From a virus: DNA of 25,929 bases. Numbering within the stretch: the first letter of the stretch is position 1; every line of letters begins with the position of its first letter. The translations under genes and the position numbers were made by a program. The notes under the pieces are model-generated. The model was given only the letters and a program-made list of their open reading frames with translations. It was not told the origin of the DNA and made no database searches. Shown piece by piece: positions 7,087-15,068 of the stretch. Where the stretch lies: the IMG/VR virus record IMGVR_UViG_3300021957_000261, positions 1 to 25,929 of that record; one strand, written 5' to 3'.

Positions 7087-8634
7087 TTATACTATTCTAA
7101 TCTTTAAATCACCTGCATTATGATATACACCACCTAAAGGTATTCCACCCGCAGCCGCTGCAGTATCATCTGCATAATTTATATTTGCATAATCTAAGAT
7201 TTGTAATTTATCCATTGTTACAGTATCCGCAGTAACTGCATTGATACCTGAACCAATTGCTACTGCTCCATCAGCGGTTGCTTGTGCAAGTTTTCCTATT
7301 GCGATAGCTCCAATTGCTGTAGCGTCAGCTTCTTTACCAACTGCTATGGCATCTACCGCCGTTGCAGAAGAACCATATCCACCTACTACTGTAGCACCTT
7401 CAGCGGTTGCTTCACTAAATGCTCCGAATACACATGAGCTAAATGCTGATGCTGTTGAACTAGCGCCAACTACTACTGATCTACTACCTGATGCATTAGC
7501 ACTATCACCAATGGCAACTGTACGAGATCCAGTTGCTTGTGCTTCATTACCTACAGCTACATCTTTTTCATTTGTAGCATCAGTATTAAAACCAATTGCA
7601 ATGTTACTTCTAGCAAAAGCATTATCTCCACCTGCATTGGCTGTATTACCTATTGCGATATTATTAGCACTTGATGCAATTGAACCATCACCTAAAGCAA
7701 TAGTATCTGCTTCAGATGCATTTGCAGCCACAGTAGTTAAAGTAGAAGCTGATTGCATTGAATCAGTTCCTGAACCACTAATTAAACCAGCAGCAAGTCC
7801 ACCTCCACCGATTGGAGTTGAGTCAATTTGTAAGGTACCAGAAGCATCGATGTTTATTCTTCTATCTGTTCCACCTGCATCTGACATAATAATACCACCA
7901 GCAGTTGGTGTTGAATCTGTTTGTGTTTCTAGTGCTTTTACTGAAACTGTATCTATAGTTGAGGCAGTTACATCGTAACCTAATGCAACAGCTCCAGTTG
8001 CATTAGCAATAGTTCTATTTCCTACTGCGGTAGATTGAGTTGCTGAAGCATCAGCGCCATCACCTAATGCGGTACTATTTGAACCAGTAGCATTAGACTG
8101 ACCACCAAGTGCAACACTTTCATTTCCAGTACCTTGTGCAGAAATACCTACAGCTAAACTTCTACCTGAACCACCATCAGTGTCAGGTCCTATTGCCATC
8201 CCGTTACCTGCATTAGCATTATTCCCAATAGCCAATTTACCTGCGCCAGCAGCAATAGTATTAGCGCCTATTGCAATAGCACCTACTGATTGATTAGCTA
8301 CAGCATTTTTACCAATAGCAATTTGGTCTGTGTTAGCAGTTGAAGCACCATCGCCTAGAGCAATTGATTGAGCACCCGCTGCACTTGCAGCATTAGTAGT
8401 TAATGTATCCGCAGATTTTATTGAGTCTGTGCCAGCACCTGCAACCATACCACCTGGATTGATACCAGTTACTGTACCTGTAAAGTTAACAGTTGAAGAA
8501 CTAATTTGAATTGGTAGTACGCCACCGTTACCATCTTCTAGATTTTTAAGTGTACCATCAATTGGTTGTTCGTCTGAGGTTTTAATTAAACCTTCGTACG
8601 TGTCTTTAATTTTTTGATTTACTAAACTTGACAT
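7087..8634 (-). CDS. YadA-like tail fibre with internally duplicated module
   Basis: A 515-aa paralogue of the neighbouring fibre, 24 nt upstream of it. Residues 1-60 (MSSLVNQKIKDTYEGLIKTS) are an N-terminal domain. Two YadA-type beta-roll blocks follow, each opened by the same hinge: GAGTDSIKSADTLTT at about 66 and GSGTDSMQSASTLTT at about 277. The first block ends DSTPIGGGG, matching the end of the single block in the downstream gene. The C-terminus YHNAGDLKIRIV resembles short fibre ends common in marine phages. It lacks the large globular tip of the 541-aa protein, so it may form a shaft or a second fibre type. Expected to be a trimer on the virion. Confidence 0.8.
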   Translation of the reverse strand: MSSLVNQKIKDTYEGLIKTSDEQPIDGTLKNLEDGNGGVLPIQISSSTVNFTGTVTGINPGGMVAGAGTDSIKSADTLTTNAASAAGAQSIALGDGASTANTDQIAIGKNAVANQSVGAIAIGANTIAAGAGKLAIGNNANAGNGMAIGPDTDGGSGRSLAVGISAQGTGNESVALGGQSNATGSNSTALGDGADASATQSTAVGNRTIANATGAVALGYDVTASTIDTVSVKALETQTDSTPTAGGIIMSDAGGTDRRINIDASGTLQIDSTPIGGGGLAAGLISGSGTDSMQSASTLTTVAANASEADTIALGDGSIASSANNIAIGNTANAGGDNAFARSNIAIGFNTDATNEKDVAVGNEAQATGSRTVAIGDSANASGSRSVVVGASSTASAFSSCVFGAFSEATAEGATVVGGYGSSATAVDAIAVGKEADATAIGAIAIGKLAQATADGAVAIGSGINAVTADTVTMDKLQILDYANINYADDTAAAAGGIPLGGVYHNAGDLKIRIV

Positions 8635-8666
8635 ATGTTATTGTGTTTGTTTTATTTATTCGTTTT

Positions 8667-9869
8667 TTATGTTGTAAATGTGTATTGTACATTTCCTGGT
8701 ACCCAACCTCCTGTGTTTTGGTATGTCGTAAGCAAGACACCATTATCATCATATAGTGCCCATATTCTTTCACCAGCATATGAACCTGGGTTTGATCCCG
8801 CTACTATTCTATATGATTGGCCAGGTTCAACATCGATATATCTGTTAACTATACCTTTATAGTCTCTAGAACCAGTACTTGGGAAGTTAGGATCTCCGTT
8901 ATCAAATCTTTCAAATCTAATTCCAGCAGGGCCACTCAATTGACCTGCAACTGGATCTGTGGCATAATACAGTCTATTAATATCTGCCAACATATCGGAT
9001 GAGTTAGCAAATGAATAAGGCGTACCATTAAAGTTTACATCTGTAAACACCCCAGGACTAGTCTCTTTTTGTAGTATACACCAACCGGTATTCCAACCAT
9101 CTCCATACGTATCTTGTAATTTAAAATTATATACTAATACAGTACTGAGTGAAGTAATAGTGGCTGTAGTTGCCGCTGAAGTATTACCTGCGTTATCTGT
9201 TGCCGTACAACTACCTAAGTAATCTGTACCTGGTGATGCGCTACCTACAAGATCATTTGTAATTTGTATTTGCCAATCACCAAGACTATTTGTTGTTGTA
9301 GTGTAAGTTTGAGCATCTATTACAAATTCAATTGTACTAAAAGCTTCCGCCGTACCATTAACTAGAGGTGTAGCATCATTTGTTGTTGTAAACGAAGACC
9401 ATACTGGAGGTGCTGGAGGATTAAGGTCTATTGCCCATTCTTCATCTTCTAAGTTCCAGTCAGTATCTGTAGTATTCCATATTAGTTCTACAATTGGTAT
9501 TACCGCACAAGGTGCTGTACTACCAAATGTTCTGGTTTCAATGCCAAATTGATTAACATTAACACCCCAGATACAAGGTACTTGAGGTGCACCACCGTTA
9601 CAAACAGTATCGGCTATTGCGAACCACCATGTGCCGTTTTCAGGCTGTGAAATACCATAATGATCTGCAAGTGCTATTACCCATGAACCATATAAGGGTT
9701 GTGAAATGCCTAATTGTGCACATAGTGCTTGGATCCAACTACCATTAACAGGTCCAGTTGCTCCTAAATATAGAGCTGCCGCTGAAACCCATGTTCCACC
9801 AGTTGGTTCTGTAATAGTATTGTTACTAAGACAGAGTGCGTAGTCTCTTGTTGCTAATTGTATATCCAT
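8667..9869 (-). CDS. adhesin-like fibre with 18-residue repeats, Ig-like and DTYGDGWN domains
   Basis: A 400-aa protein with a mosaic layout. Residues about 20-92 hold four repeats with an exact 18-residue period, each with G-T/S-W (at about 24, 42, 60 and 78), e.g. PVNGSWIQALCAQLGISQ. Residues about 152-240 look like a bacterial Ig-like domain (PLVNGTAEAFSTIEFVIDAQ, ending in TATDNAGNTSAATTATITS). The rest begins LQDTYGDGWNTGWCIL, a motif found in secreted and surface proteins of Bacteroidota and some eukaryotes, followed by an all-beta region. It most likely decorates the tail or head and binds host surface polymers. It lies in the fibre cluster. Its leader and start share 22 identical nt with those of the tape-measure gene. 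Confidence 0.65.
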   Translation of the reverse strand: MDIQLATRDYALCLSNNTITEPTGGTWVSAAALYLGATGPVNGSWIQALCAQLGISQPLYGSWVIALADHYGISQPENGTWWFAIADTVCNGGAPQVPCIWGVNVNQFGIETRTFGSTAPCAVIPIVELIWNTTDTDWNLEDEEWAIDLNPPAPPVWSSFTTTNDATPLVNGTAEAFSTIEFVIDAQTYTTTTNSLGDWQIQITNDLVGSASPGTDYLGSCTATDNAGNTSAATTATITSLSTVLVYNFKLQDTYGDGWNTGWCILQKETSPGVFTDVNFNGTPYSFANSSDMLADINRLYYATDPVAGQLSGPAGIRFERFDNGDPNFPSTGSRDYKGIVNRYIDVEPGQSYRIVAGSNPGSYAGERIWALYDDNGVLLTTYQNTGGWVPGNVQYTFTT

Positions 9870-9888
9870 CTATATAGAAATATAATTT
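9867..9888 (-). repeat. 22-nt start leader shared with the tape-measure gene
   Basis: The 19 nt before the start codon, plus the ATG itself, are identical to 21310-21331. On the minus strand it contains TATATTTCTATATAG. It may be a translation-start leader or contain a TAnnTTTG-like promoter box (TATATTTC), although that would leave a very short 5' leader. Confidence 0.6.
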
Positions 9889-9893
9889 GTTAG

Positions 9894-10076
9894 TTAGTTG
9901 TTTCGTTTTAATCTCTCTACTGCATCGATAGCTCCTTGCGTACCAATGTAAGTAGTTGCAATAATCACCCAATCTGATGAAGTTAGATCGCCAAAGAGTG
10001 CAAGAGCTGTAGCTATAACGAAAACAAACAGTTTTTTACTTAACCAACTATTTAGTATTTTGTCCACTTTTCCCAT
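9894..10076 (-). CDS. small membrane protein, holin candidate (60 aa)
   Basis: The protein has a basic N-terminus (MGKVDKILNSWLSKK), a hydrophobic segment LFVFVIATALALFG (about 16-29), a second weaker one around WVIIATTYIGTQGAIDA, and a charged C-terminus ERLKRNN. Size and layout fit a small phage holin or related membrane protein placed between connector and fibre genes. No endolysin is adjacent, so the lysis role is inferred. A second small membrane gene at 17807-17968 competes for the same role. Confidence 0.6.
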   Translation of the reverse strand: MGKVDKILNSWLSKKLFVFVIATALALFGDLTSSDWVIIATTYIGTQGAIDAVERLKRNN

Positions 10077-10123
10077 TCTTACTTAAAAATATTTTTAGTT
10101 TTGTGATGTTCGTGTTCGTCGGC

Positions 10124-10717
10124 TTAGTTGCACGAGGAACAATCGGGGTCACAGTCTGTTCCGCAGTCCGCATATATCCAAAGGTTGTTTTGATTTCTTA
10201 ATAGTGGTACATTAGTTTGTAGTCCACTAAAATATTGATCTGTTTTATCTGGCATCATACCATCTGTTCCAGGATTTGTATACTCTGGGAACATACCAGG
10301 ATTATCTCTAAAGAACTCTACTAAACGAGTAGCATAAAACTCTGCTGTGTCTAATACAGTTCCTCTAAGGTATCTCAGTTCTTCTAAGGTGGTAGGTGCA
10401 GTCTCTTCTGACGTACCATTAACAATACCTTGATTAACTACTTTATATTTAATACTAGGCAAGATCATGTATAAAGCGTATTGCATTAGTGTTTTACCAA
10501 CATAATCATTTAGTAATAACTCTTCATCCGCATTTAAATCATTAGCTATTATACCAGCTTGTAATCTTGCATATAATTTAGATCCAACCAAATTTTGAAT
10601 GTAGATATCACTCGCTTGTAATATATGTGGTGTAATCTCATTTAGTCTAACATTGTCATCTAACTGAGTCCATTGTTTTAGTCTTTGTTCTGAGACTAGA
10701 AGTACTTGCTTCGCCAT
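10124..10717 (-). CDS. head-tail connector / adaptor protein
   Basis: A 197-aa, largely helical protein, directly downstream of the portal gene (1-nt gap). The N-terminal section LLVSEQRLKQWTQLDDNVRL and ASDIYIQNLVGSKLYARLQA is typical of head-tail connector proteins in Bacteroidota phages (DUF6712-like). These bind beneath the portal and pass the signal to the tail. An unusual feature is a Cys-rich end, DCGTDCDPDCSSCN, with four Cys in the last 13 residues, which could bind a metal or cross-link. The family is assigned from sequence style and position, not from a search. Confidence 0.65.
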   Translation of the reverse strand: MAKQVLLVSEQRLKQWTQLDDNVRLNEITPHILQASDIYIQNLVGSKLYARLQAGIIANDLNADEELLLNDYVGKTLMQYALYMILPSIKYKVVNQGIVNGTSEETAPTTLEELRYLRGTVLDTAEFYATRLVEFFRDNPGMFPEYTNPGTDGMMPDKTDQYFSGLQTNVPLLRNQNNLWIYADCGTDCDPDCSSCN

Positions 10718-10718
10718 A

Positions 10719-11867
10719 TTAATCGTTTGCTATATTTGTTATGTCTTCTTCAACAGCAATATCATCTGCATCAGTACCAATAATCATAGGCACTGGTTCC
10801 ACAGCTAATGTTACATTTAAGCCATATAAGTTTAATAAGTAACCAAAAGTATCGATTACTTTAGTTTGTTTTGGTCTTACAACTGAATTCATAAAGTGTG
10901 AATAAGCTGTAATAATCTCATCAGCATTACTAGAGAAACCAGATGCATCTACAACTCCCAACAATTTTGGAGAAGTCACCCTATGTGCGGTGAGTATACG
11001 TGATACAGTTCTAGCATCAACCAGTAAATAATAGTCATCATTTGCTGATTCTATTGGTGTTACTTCCATTTCTTCACCAGGTCTAGAGAAACCTAAGAAG
11101 AATCTACCAGCATTCTCTTCGCCAGTAAATGTGTTCTCTATTTCTCTATAGATATCTGCTCTTTCCTCAGGATTAGGAATACCATTTCTGAATTGAATAA
11201 ACATAGATGGAGATAAACCGTTAGAGATGTTCGCGTTGTGGAATCTAGCGATACGCGCATCAAGTTGGATATCGTTCATAGCCGATACATACGGTGGCAG
11301 TGGATAGACATCTTGACCTGGCTGATATGATTTACAGTAGTATATTTGTGATGCGTCATCACCTTTAGTGTTAGTTACACTAAATGCAGTGTATTCTACT
11401 GGTTTGTATTTTCTAATAGCAGTCCAATCAGATGAATAGTAATAACTTGTAATCTTATCTTCATCATTTGGAATAGCAGCTCTTACATTAGCAAAAGGTA
11501 AATGATACATTTCCGCTATGCGATTACCTTCTTTGTTCCAGATCACATTCATAGCATACCCACCGAATAGTGTGTAGTCTAATGCAATCTTACTAAAGAC
11601 TTCGTTAATAGTCTCACCATCAGAGTTTATATACTCTGTACCGTAGTCTATAATACCTTCACCAACAATACCATCTCTAATTGCATTAATACATGTAGCG
11701 TTAATTGCTGATGTATCATATAATCCTATAATAGTTTGTGGAAATAAGTTATCGCCACCAAATCTCATATAGTCTTTACCTCTTACTTCAGAGATAACTG
11801 GTAATTCTAGCGCTGTAAAGGCTTGTCCTTTAATAGAGTATAAACTCTCGGGATTTCTTGTGCTCAT
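10719..11867 (-). CDS. portal protein
   Basis: A 382-aa protein of the size of compact phage portals. It starts with a short N-terminal arm, then VISEVRGKDYMRFGGDNLFP, a region conserved in portals of Bacteroidota phages. CINAIRDGIVGEG and a mixed core follow, then a helical stem/clip area (RTVSRILTAHRVTSPKLLGV) and a C-terminal helix region. Portals form the dodecameric ring at one capsid vertex through which DNA is packaged and ejected. The gene lies between a small 138-aa structural gene (8-nt gap) and the connector. Its place downstream of capsid and tail-tube genes is unusual, since portals are normally upstream of the capsid gene beside the terminase. Confidence 0.8.
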   Translation of the reverse strand: MSTRNPESLYSIKGQAFTALELPVISEVRGKDYMRFGGDNLFPQTIIGLYDTSAINATCINAIRDGIVGEGIIDYGTEYINSDGETINEVFSKIALDYTLFGGYAMNVIWNKEGNRIAEMYHLPFANVRAAIPNDEDKITSYYYSSDWTAIRKYKPVEYTAFSVTNTKGDDASQIYYCKSYQPGQDVYPLPPYVSAMNDIQLDARIARFHNANISNGLSPSMFIQFRNGIPNPEERADIYREIENTFTGEENAGRFFLGFSRPGEEMEVTPIESANDDYYLLVDARTVSRILTAHRVTSPKLLGVVDASGFSSNADEIITAYSHFMNSVVRPKQTKVIDTFGYLLNLYGLNVTLAVEPVPMIIGTDADDIAVEEDITNIAND

Positions 11868-11875
11868 ATTTTATA

Positions 11876-12292
11876 TTATGTATAATTAGGTCTAAAGTAT
11901 GTATCTGACTCTCTTTGCTCATTATTAGAGATATAAGGCTTAGTGTCTATTTCACCACCTGGACTAAATATTAATCTAACCATACCTAAATTTATAGGAC
12001 CAAATGTTGGTTTATCAGTAGGTCCAAATGGTGGTGTTGTAACCACTTGATAAAAACCATCTCTGTGTTGCTTTGCAAAATCTGGAATTTGATCACATTG
12101 AACAAACCATCTAGAATACCTGTCATTAATTGTTAAAAATGCACTATCATTAAGTGGAAATGGTCCTAGCCACTCTTGTGTATTTAGAGATCTATACCAA
12201 GTCCAGAACTGGCCTTGATACGGTATACGTCCGTTCCAAAACATTTCTATATAAGAACCTGTTACTCCATTTTGTGTTACGATTGATGTCAT
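11876..12292 (-). CDS. hypothetical structural protein, 138 aa
   Basis: An intact frame just upstream of the portal gene. The protein is rich in aromatic residues, Pro and Gly and looks all-beta, with MFWNGRIPYQGQFWTWYRSL near the start. No signal peptide or catalytic motif is seen. The position between tail tube and portal suggests a head-tail joining or tail-completion protein. The family is not recognised and the assignment rests on context only. Confidence 0.7.
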   Translation of the reverse strand: MTSIVTQNGVTGSYIEMFWNGRIPYQGQFWTWYRSLNTQEWLGPFPLNDSAFLTINDRYSRWFVQCDQIPDFAKQHRDGFYQVVTTPPFGPTDKPTFGPINLGMVRLIFSPGGEIDTKPYISNNEQRESDTYFRPNYT

Positions 12293-12363
12293 ACTCTAGT
12301 TAGTTGTATTTGTATATTAAGAAATATAAAAACAGCGTGAGTTGTAATTAAGATAAATAAAAT

Positions 12364-12831
12364 ATGATAAAACACATCAAATACGGTGAATGGGAGTGTA
12401 TGAGTCTACCTCTTGCAGGTTTAGAGTCACCTATTGTTAAAGAATTACTAGATAGAATCAAAGAATTAGACTGGACTGACTACGAGCTGTGGACACATGG
12501 GAGCATTCTAGGAGACACTACTGCCAATGATATAGATTTAACTATTATAGGACCACATGATGTCCAGCGAGTCTCTAAGTTGTTAGAGGACTGCGTGAGG
12601 TTAGGTTACCAGCGTAATATACAAACTGATGTTAAATATCTAGTAGAAGGTCATTTATATGATGCTGTCGAAGGCCATCCACAATGTAATATAGAAGCAC
12701 ACTATCAACCAGAAATCTGGATTAATGGTACTACATATAAATATGGTGTGTTAGTTGATGGCTTATGGTGTACTGAAAGACATTGGCCTATGGTTAAATC
12801 AGCACCGTATTCTCCAAAACAATTAATATAA
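12364..12831 (+). CDS. nucleotidyltransferase-fold protein (MNT/pol-beta type)
   Basis: A 155-aa protein on the opposite strand to its structural neighbours. It contains the nucleotidyltransferase signature: THGSILGDTTANDIDLTIIG gives G-S (about 46-47) followed by D-x-D (D56, D58), and TDVKYLV supplies the likely third Asp (D89). These residues normally bind two metal ions and transfer a nucleotide from NTP to a target. The substrate (RNA 3' end, tRNA, protein or small molecule) cannot be read from the sequence. No HEPN partner gene is next to it, which argues against a simple HEPN/MNT toxin-antitoxin pair. It is a single-gene unit with its own leader and terminator, like a phage moron gene. 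Confidence 0.75.
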   Translation: MIKHIKYGEWECMSLPLAGLESPIVKELLDRIKELDWTDYELWTHGSILGDTTANDIDLTIIGPHDVQRVSKLLEDCVRLGYQRNIQTDVKYLVEGHLYDAVEGHPQCNIEAHYQPEIWINGTTYKYGVLVDGLWCTERHWPMVKSAPYSPKQLI

Positions 12832-12862
12832 AAAAAGGGCTACTAATTAAAGTAACCCTTTT
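12831..12862. terminator. bidirectional terminator between convergent genes
   Basis: AAAGGG-C-TACT and AGTA-A-CCCTTT pair around a 6-nt AATTAA loop. The C-A mismatch on the plus strand becomes a U-G pair on the minus strand, where seven T follow; the plus strand has four T. It serves the nucleotidyltransferase gene and the facing tail-tube gene. Confidence 0.75.
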
Positions 12863-12889
12863 CTGTTGATATTTAAGCTAGTTAAAGTT

Positions 12890-13405
12890 TTATGCTTCGA
12901 CTATACTTCCTGTAACTTCGAATGATGGTTGTTCTTCCATTCCGCTGAAAGTTAATTCACTCCCCGATCTATCTCCATACGCCACACCAGATACATTTGT
13001 ACCTGCAGTCATATATGCATTTCTAGCAATTCCTACTGACCAATATTTACCGTTATTGTCTTTAAAGACAACAACCATTTCATTGTTCTGAGATAGTAAT
13101 AAGATTTGATCTCTTATTGCTGCATCTCTTTTATTTAGGATCATTGTTAATGCCTGATCGTAGAATAATGTACCGTTTTCTTGTGATACATTGATAGTTT
13201 CTGTGAATGAACTAGTTTGTCTTGGAACCTCAAACTCAAAGAAGTCACTAGGTGTAAGTGCTGAACCACCTACTGTAATCGCTGTAATAGTTCCAGCCGA
13301 CTCAGTAAAAGATTCTGTGGGTCCGTTAGCAATAAAGATCTTCTCAATACCACCATTTTGGTCCACGCAATCGAGGGTTACCCCTTGGGTTATGTTACAT
13401 GCCAT
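12890..13405 (-). CDS. major tail (tube) protein
   Basis: A 171-aa protein beginning MACNITQGVTLDCVDQNGGI. This Cys-containing opening, the middle QENGTLFYDQALTMILNKRD, and the end (GVAYGDRSGSELTFSGMEEQ) match the style of small tail-tube-like proteins common in Bacteroidota phages and prophages. These form the hexameric rings of the tail tube. The length fits, and it lies right after the major capsid gene. Separate terminators follow both it and the capsid gene, suggesting levels are set by termination. A head decoration protein is the alternative. Confidence 0.65.
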   Translation of the reverse strand: MACNITQGVTLDCVDQNGGIEKIFIANGPTESFTESAGTITAITVGGSALTPSDFFEFEVPRQTSSFTETINVSQENGTLFYDQALTMILNKRDAAIRDQILLLSQNNEMVVVFKDNNGKYWSVGIARNAYMTAGTNVSGVAYGDRSGSELTFSGMEEQPSFEVTGSIVEA

Positions 13406-13430
13406 AGTTACTTATTGTTTTTTTTAGTTA

Positions 13431-13460
13431 ATAAAACCAGAGCCACCTGAGTAGCTCTGG
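13431..13460 (-). terminator. terminator after the major capsid gene
   Basis: On the minus strand CCAGAGCTAC and GTGGCTCTGG form a 10-bp stem (one U-G pair) with the tetraloop TCAG, followed by TTTTATT. It starts 10 nt past the capsid stop. The hairpin is strong but the T-run is interrupted, so partial read-through into the tail genes is plausible. Confidence 0.75.
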
Positions 13461-13469
13461 TAGTTTGAT

Positions 13470-14369
13470 TTACGCCATATCGTTAGTACCGAATAGGTTT
13501 ACTTCACCTACACCGACACCAAGTCTCCAAGCTGCTCTAAATTTCATTACATCAGAAGCTTCATCATAGAAGAATCTAAATGCATCTAACTCATCAGTTA
13601 AACCAGTTGCTGCTAAGATCATCTTACCAGGACCAGCAAATTTGTAATCAGATCCTACAAGACCTGAAGACTTAACCACAGTTACATTAGTTCCAGGTAA
13701 GATAATTACATCGTTACCAGATACTGAATCATAGTGGAATAAGTTAGAAGCTACTAAACCTCTTACTAAAGCTCTATAAGCATCAGGAGAAACAACCATA
13801 ATTAAGTCATCTCTATCTTTTACTGCTTCGTCGATTGCATCATATAAATCTAATGCTTGTTCTACTGCGTTAGCAGGAGTCCATGCTGCTGGTACACCAC
13901 CTTGTAGGTTAGCTCCGTTTGCAGATGTAATCTGTCCTTTAAGACCTGCTGTTGCACCAAATCCATTGATTAAGAAACCTTCGTTGTATTTTCTTAATTT
14001 GTCTGCGTAAGACTCAGAAATTACTTCTTCGAATGGTAACTCATTGTTTCCAGTACCTGCGCTCATAAATGCAGATTGGTATACTGATCTTAAGTCCTCG
14101 ATACACATTTCTGTTTTCGATTGTAAACTTTCGATTGTTACGTTTACTTGTGAGTAAGTTACTTCACCGTCTGAAGACCATCCACAAGATAGTGCTGATA
14201 CAGGTAATGCTGCATCAACTAAATTAATAGCGACTGTTCCACTAGTGAACCCGCTTCTTAGATCTACATAATCAAGTAGATCGGTTTTTAATACAGCCTT
14301 CGAGATAAGATCGATTGATAATTGATCTGTATACGCTGGAAGGGCTGAAATGTCAAATCCAAATGCCAT
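13470..14369 (-). CDS. major capsid protein
   Basis: A 299-aa protein directly after a scaffold-like gene (31-nt gap) and followed by its own terminator, the usual setting for a highly expressed capsid gene. It begins MAFGFDISALPAYTDQLSID. It contains ESLQSKTEMCIEDLRSVYQS and a KLRKYNEGFLINGF segment seen in major capsid proteins of Bacteroidota phages. A late beta-rich part (MILAATGLTDELDAFRFFYD) precedes the C-terminus. The length is normal for a compact HK97-fold capsid protein without an N-terminal delta domain; the scaffold is supplied by the separate upstream gene. The HK97 fold is inferred from context and overall pattern, not seen directly. Confidence 0.75.
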   Translation of the reverse strand: MAFGFDISALPAYTDQLSIDLISKAVLKTDLLDYVDLRSGFTSGTVAINLVDAALPVSALSCGWSSDGEVTYSQVNVTIESLQSKTEMCIEDLRSVYQSAFMSAGTGNNELPFEEVISESYADKLRKYNEGFLINGFGATAGLKGQITSANGANLQGGVPAAWTPANAVEQALDLYDAIDEAVKDRDDLIMVVSPDAYRALVRGLVASNLFHYDSVSGNDVIILPGTNVTVVKSSGLVGSDYKFAGPGKMILAATGLTDELDAFRFFYDEASDVMKFRAAWRLGVGVGEVNLFGTNDMA

Positions 14370-14400
14370 AATGTTAATTAGTTTTTTTTGTTAGTTTAAA

Positions 14401-14988
14401 TTATTTGTTGCGGATAGCTCTTAATGCATCCATTCTTGTAGCTAGAGTTGATTCAGCTTCTTGTTTTGCTTTGCTGAAGTTATTTCTAACTGGTTTTGTA
14501 GCAGGTTCATCAGCTACCACATTAAATCTTTCTTGTAAAAGAGATAATTCTTTTTTAAGTTCTTTGATTTCGTCAGTGTAAGGCTCTAACATAGTTGCAA
14601 TACCCTCAAGCATTCCTTCTACGTCGAATTCTTTCTTCTCTTCGATCTCGATTTCTTCTTCTTCCATTTTAACTTCTTCTTTATCTTCTTCAGAAGCTTC
14701 AACTTCAGCGCCCATATCTTCGATACTAGAGATTTCGCCGTTTTCACCAACAGTAATCAATTTACCATCAGTTGTTTCGTGTTTCCCTGCAGGTGCGAAT
14801 GGATCTTCTGATGCACCCTCTCCAGCTCTTACAAAAAGAATTGCTCCATCTTGTAATTCGCCTTCAGTATACACTTCAGTTCCATCTACTAGAGTTGCCT
14901 CTGCAAATGAATTTTCTACAACTGTTACGGTTTCTGTGTCTGCTCCGAGCATTACTCTAAGCTTTGAAATTGCGTTCTCGACTGTCAT
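14401..14988 (-). CDS. scaffold-like capsid assembly protein
   Basis: A 195-aa protein with two parts. Residues about 20-90 form a beta-rich domain (FAEATLVDGTEVYTEGELQD, then KHETTDGKLITVGENGEISS), a pattern often seen in the gene before the capsid gene in Bacteroidota phages. Residues about 93-125 are very acidic (runs of Glu), and 135-165 are a likely coiled coil, LKKELSLLQERFNVV, with a basic C-terminus (KAKQEAESTLATRMDALRAI). The coiled coil and basic tail fit a scaffold that binds the capsid protein and is removed by the prohead protease. It is the first gene of the minus-strand block after the regulatory region at 15.0-15.3 kb. Confidence 0.65.
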   Translation of the reverse strand: MTVENAISKLRVMLGADTETVTVVENSFAEATLVDGTEVYTEGELQDGAILFVRAGEGASEDPFAPAGKHETTDGKLITVGENGEISSIEDMGAEVEASEEDKEEVKMEEEEIEIEEKKEFDVEGMLEGIATMLEPYTDEIKELKKELSLLQERFNVVADEPATKPVRNNFSKAKQEAESTLATRMDALRAIRNK

Positions 14989-15040
14989 ACTGTAATAGTT
15001 TTTTTAGATTATTGTTGCCTGACTTAGTGCCAGGTATTAA

Positions 15041-15068
15041 GTAATATAGAAAAGCTCAATATTGACAA
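15041..15068 (-). promoter_or_regulatory. predicted promoter for scaffold-capsid block
   Basis: On the minus strand TTG (15068-15066), 17 nt, then TATATTAC (15048-15041), 53 nt before the scaffold start. TTGTCAAT at the -33 box shares TGTCAAT with the plus-island promoters. The -33 side abuts the palindrome copy B, so a protein bound there could block or aid polymerase. Confidence 0.45.

Noticed and set aside
7241-7978. Long plus-strand frame (245 codons) and similar ones at 5954-6139, 6443-6685 and 6713-7033.
   Set aside because: They are antisense to the YadA-type repeats. Repetitive coding sequence keeps the opposite frame open by chance; the translations are low-complexity Ala/Pro/Ser.
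12364-12831. HEPN/MNT toxin-antitoxin pair.
   Set aside because: Only the nucleotidyltransferase half is present; no HEPN-type frame flanks it.
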